64,000 bases of DNA from Leptobrachium leishanense (taxonomy: Eukaryota; Chordata; Amphibia; Anura; Megophryidae), in assembly GCA_009667805.1 (NCBI GenBank), contig CM019071.1, positions 49,420,693 to 49,484,692 of the forward strand, read 5' to 3'. Under the pieces are notes generated by a model. The model worked only from the letters and a program-made list of their open reading frames with translations, searched no databases and had not been told where the DNA came from. Positions 63,875-64,000 of the stretch are shown piece by piece (position 1 is the stretch's first letter; each line of letters opens with the position of its first letter). Both the position numbers and the translations under genes were made by a program.

Positions 63875-64000
63875 AGGCTAGGGTCAGACGAGCGCAATAT
63901 TAACGTGCGTTTAGCAGCACTTAATCGCGGCCGTGCTAGCAGCAAATGACGTCCAATGCCGGGCAGCATACGAAGAACGGCCGCACGAAAGTGGCAAAGG
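63875..64000. mobile_element. GGGTCAGAC-end element, cut by the window end
   Basis: It begins AGGCTAGGGTCAGACG and shares GCACTTAATCGCGGCCGT and GCAGCAAATGACG with 39735-40161. Confidence 0.75.

Overview
This window is vertebrate genomic DNA, most likely from an amphibian and probably a frog. The basis is a vertebrate-style split gene with GT-AG introns, a dense mix of CR1 and L2 LINEs, hAT, piggyBac and Harbinger-like DNA transposons and an endogenous retrovirus, and MSH5 followed by SAPCD1 on the same strand, which is the gene order of the vertebrate MHC class III region. The species is not determined.

MSH5, a meiotic MutS homologue, occupies 2089-35118 on the + strand. I placed 22 consecutive coding exons by hand. 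Their phases all join, and they give 742 codons plus a stop. The first exons, which encode the N-terminus, lie upstream of the window or were not recognised. One intron has a GC donor (22390). Several introns carry large transposons only 76 to 127 bases upstream of an acceptor: a CR1 LINE (3722-5827), two hAT-type elements with perfect 8-bp target duplications (15640-18437 and 23019-24372), and, further from an exon, a 4.6 kb piggyBac element (28406-33032) nested in a Harbinger-like element (27918-33436). A poly(A) signal follows at 35753.

The span 35.1-62.2 kb holds no recognisable host gene. It is repeats and transposons: a 691-bp CpG-rich inverted-repeat element, a family whose ends read like GGGTCAGAC, L2 copies on both strands, and a minus-strand endogenous retrovirus (40881-49648) with paired 0.5 kb LTRs. 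The retrovirus has decayed gag, protease and reverse transcriptase and is interrupted by an L2 LINE. Its last open frame (42702-41650, minus) is intact and joins an RNase H domain to a domain recognisable as the conserved region of the opioid growth factor receptor (OGFr). It lies where an integrase would be expected, and no integrase or env was seen. This is the most unusual object in the window and looks like capture of a host gene by a retrovirus.

At 62696-63044 (+) lies a coding exon of SAPCD1, starting about 15 bases after a 39-bp minisatellite. The rest of that gene is beyond the window. A recurring theme is minisatellites that sit inside non-autonomous DNA transposons or grew out of a LINE segment. 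These produce long but meaningless open frames.
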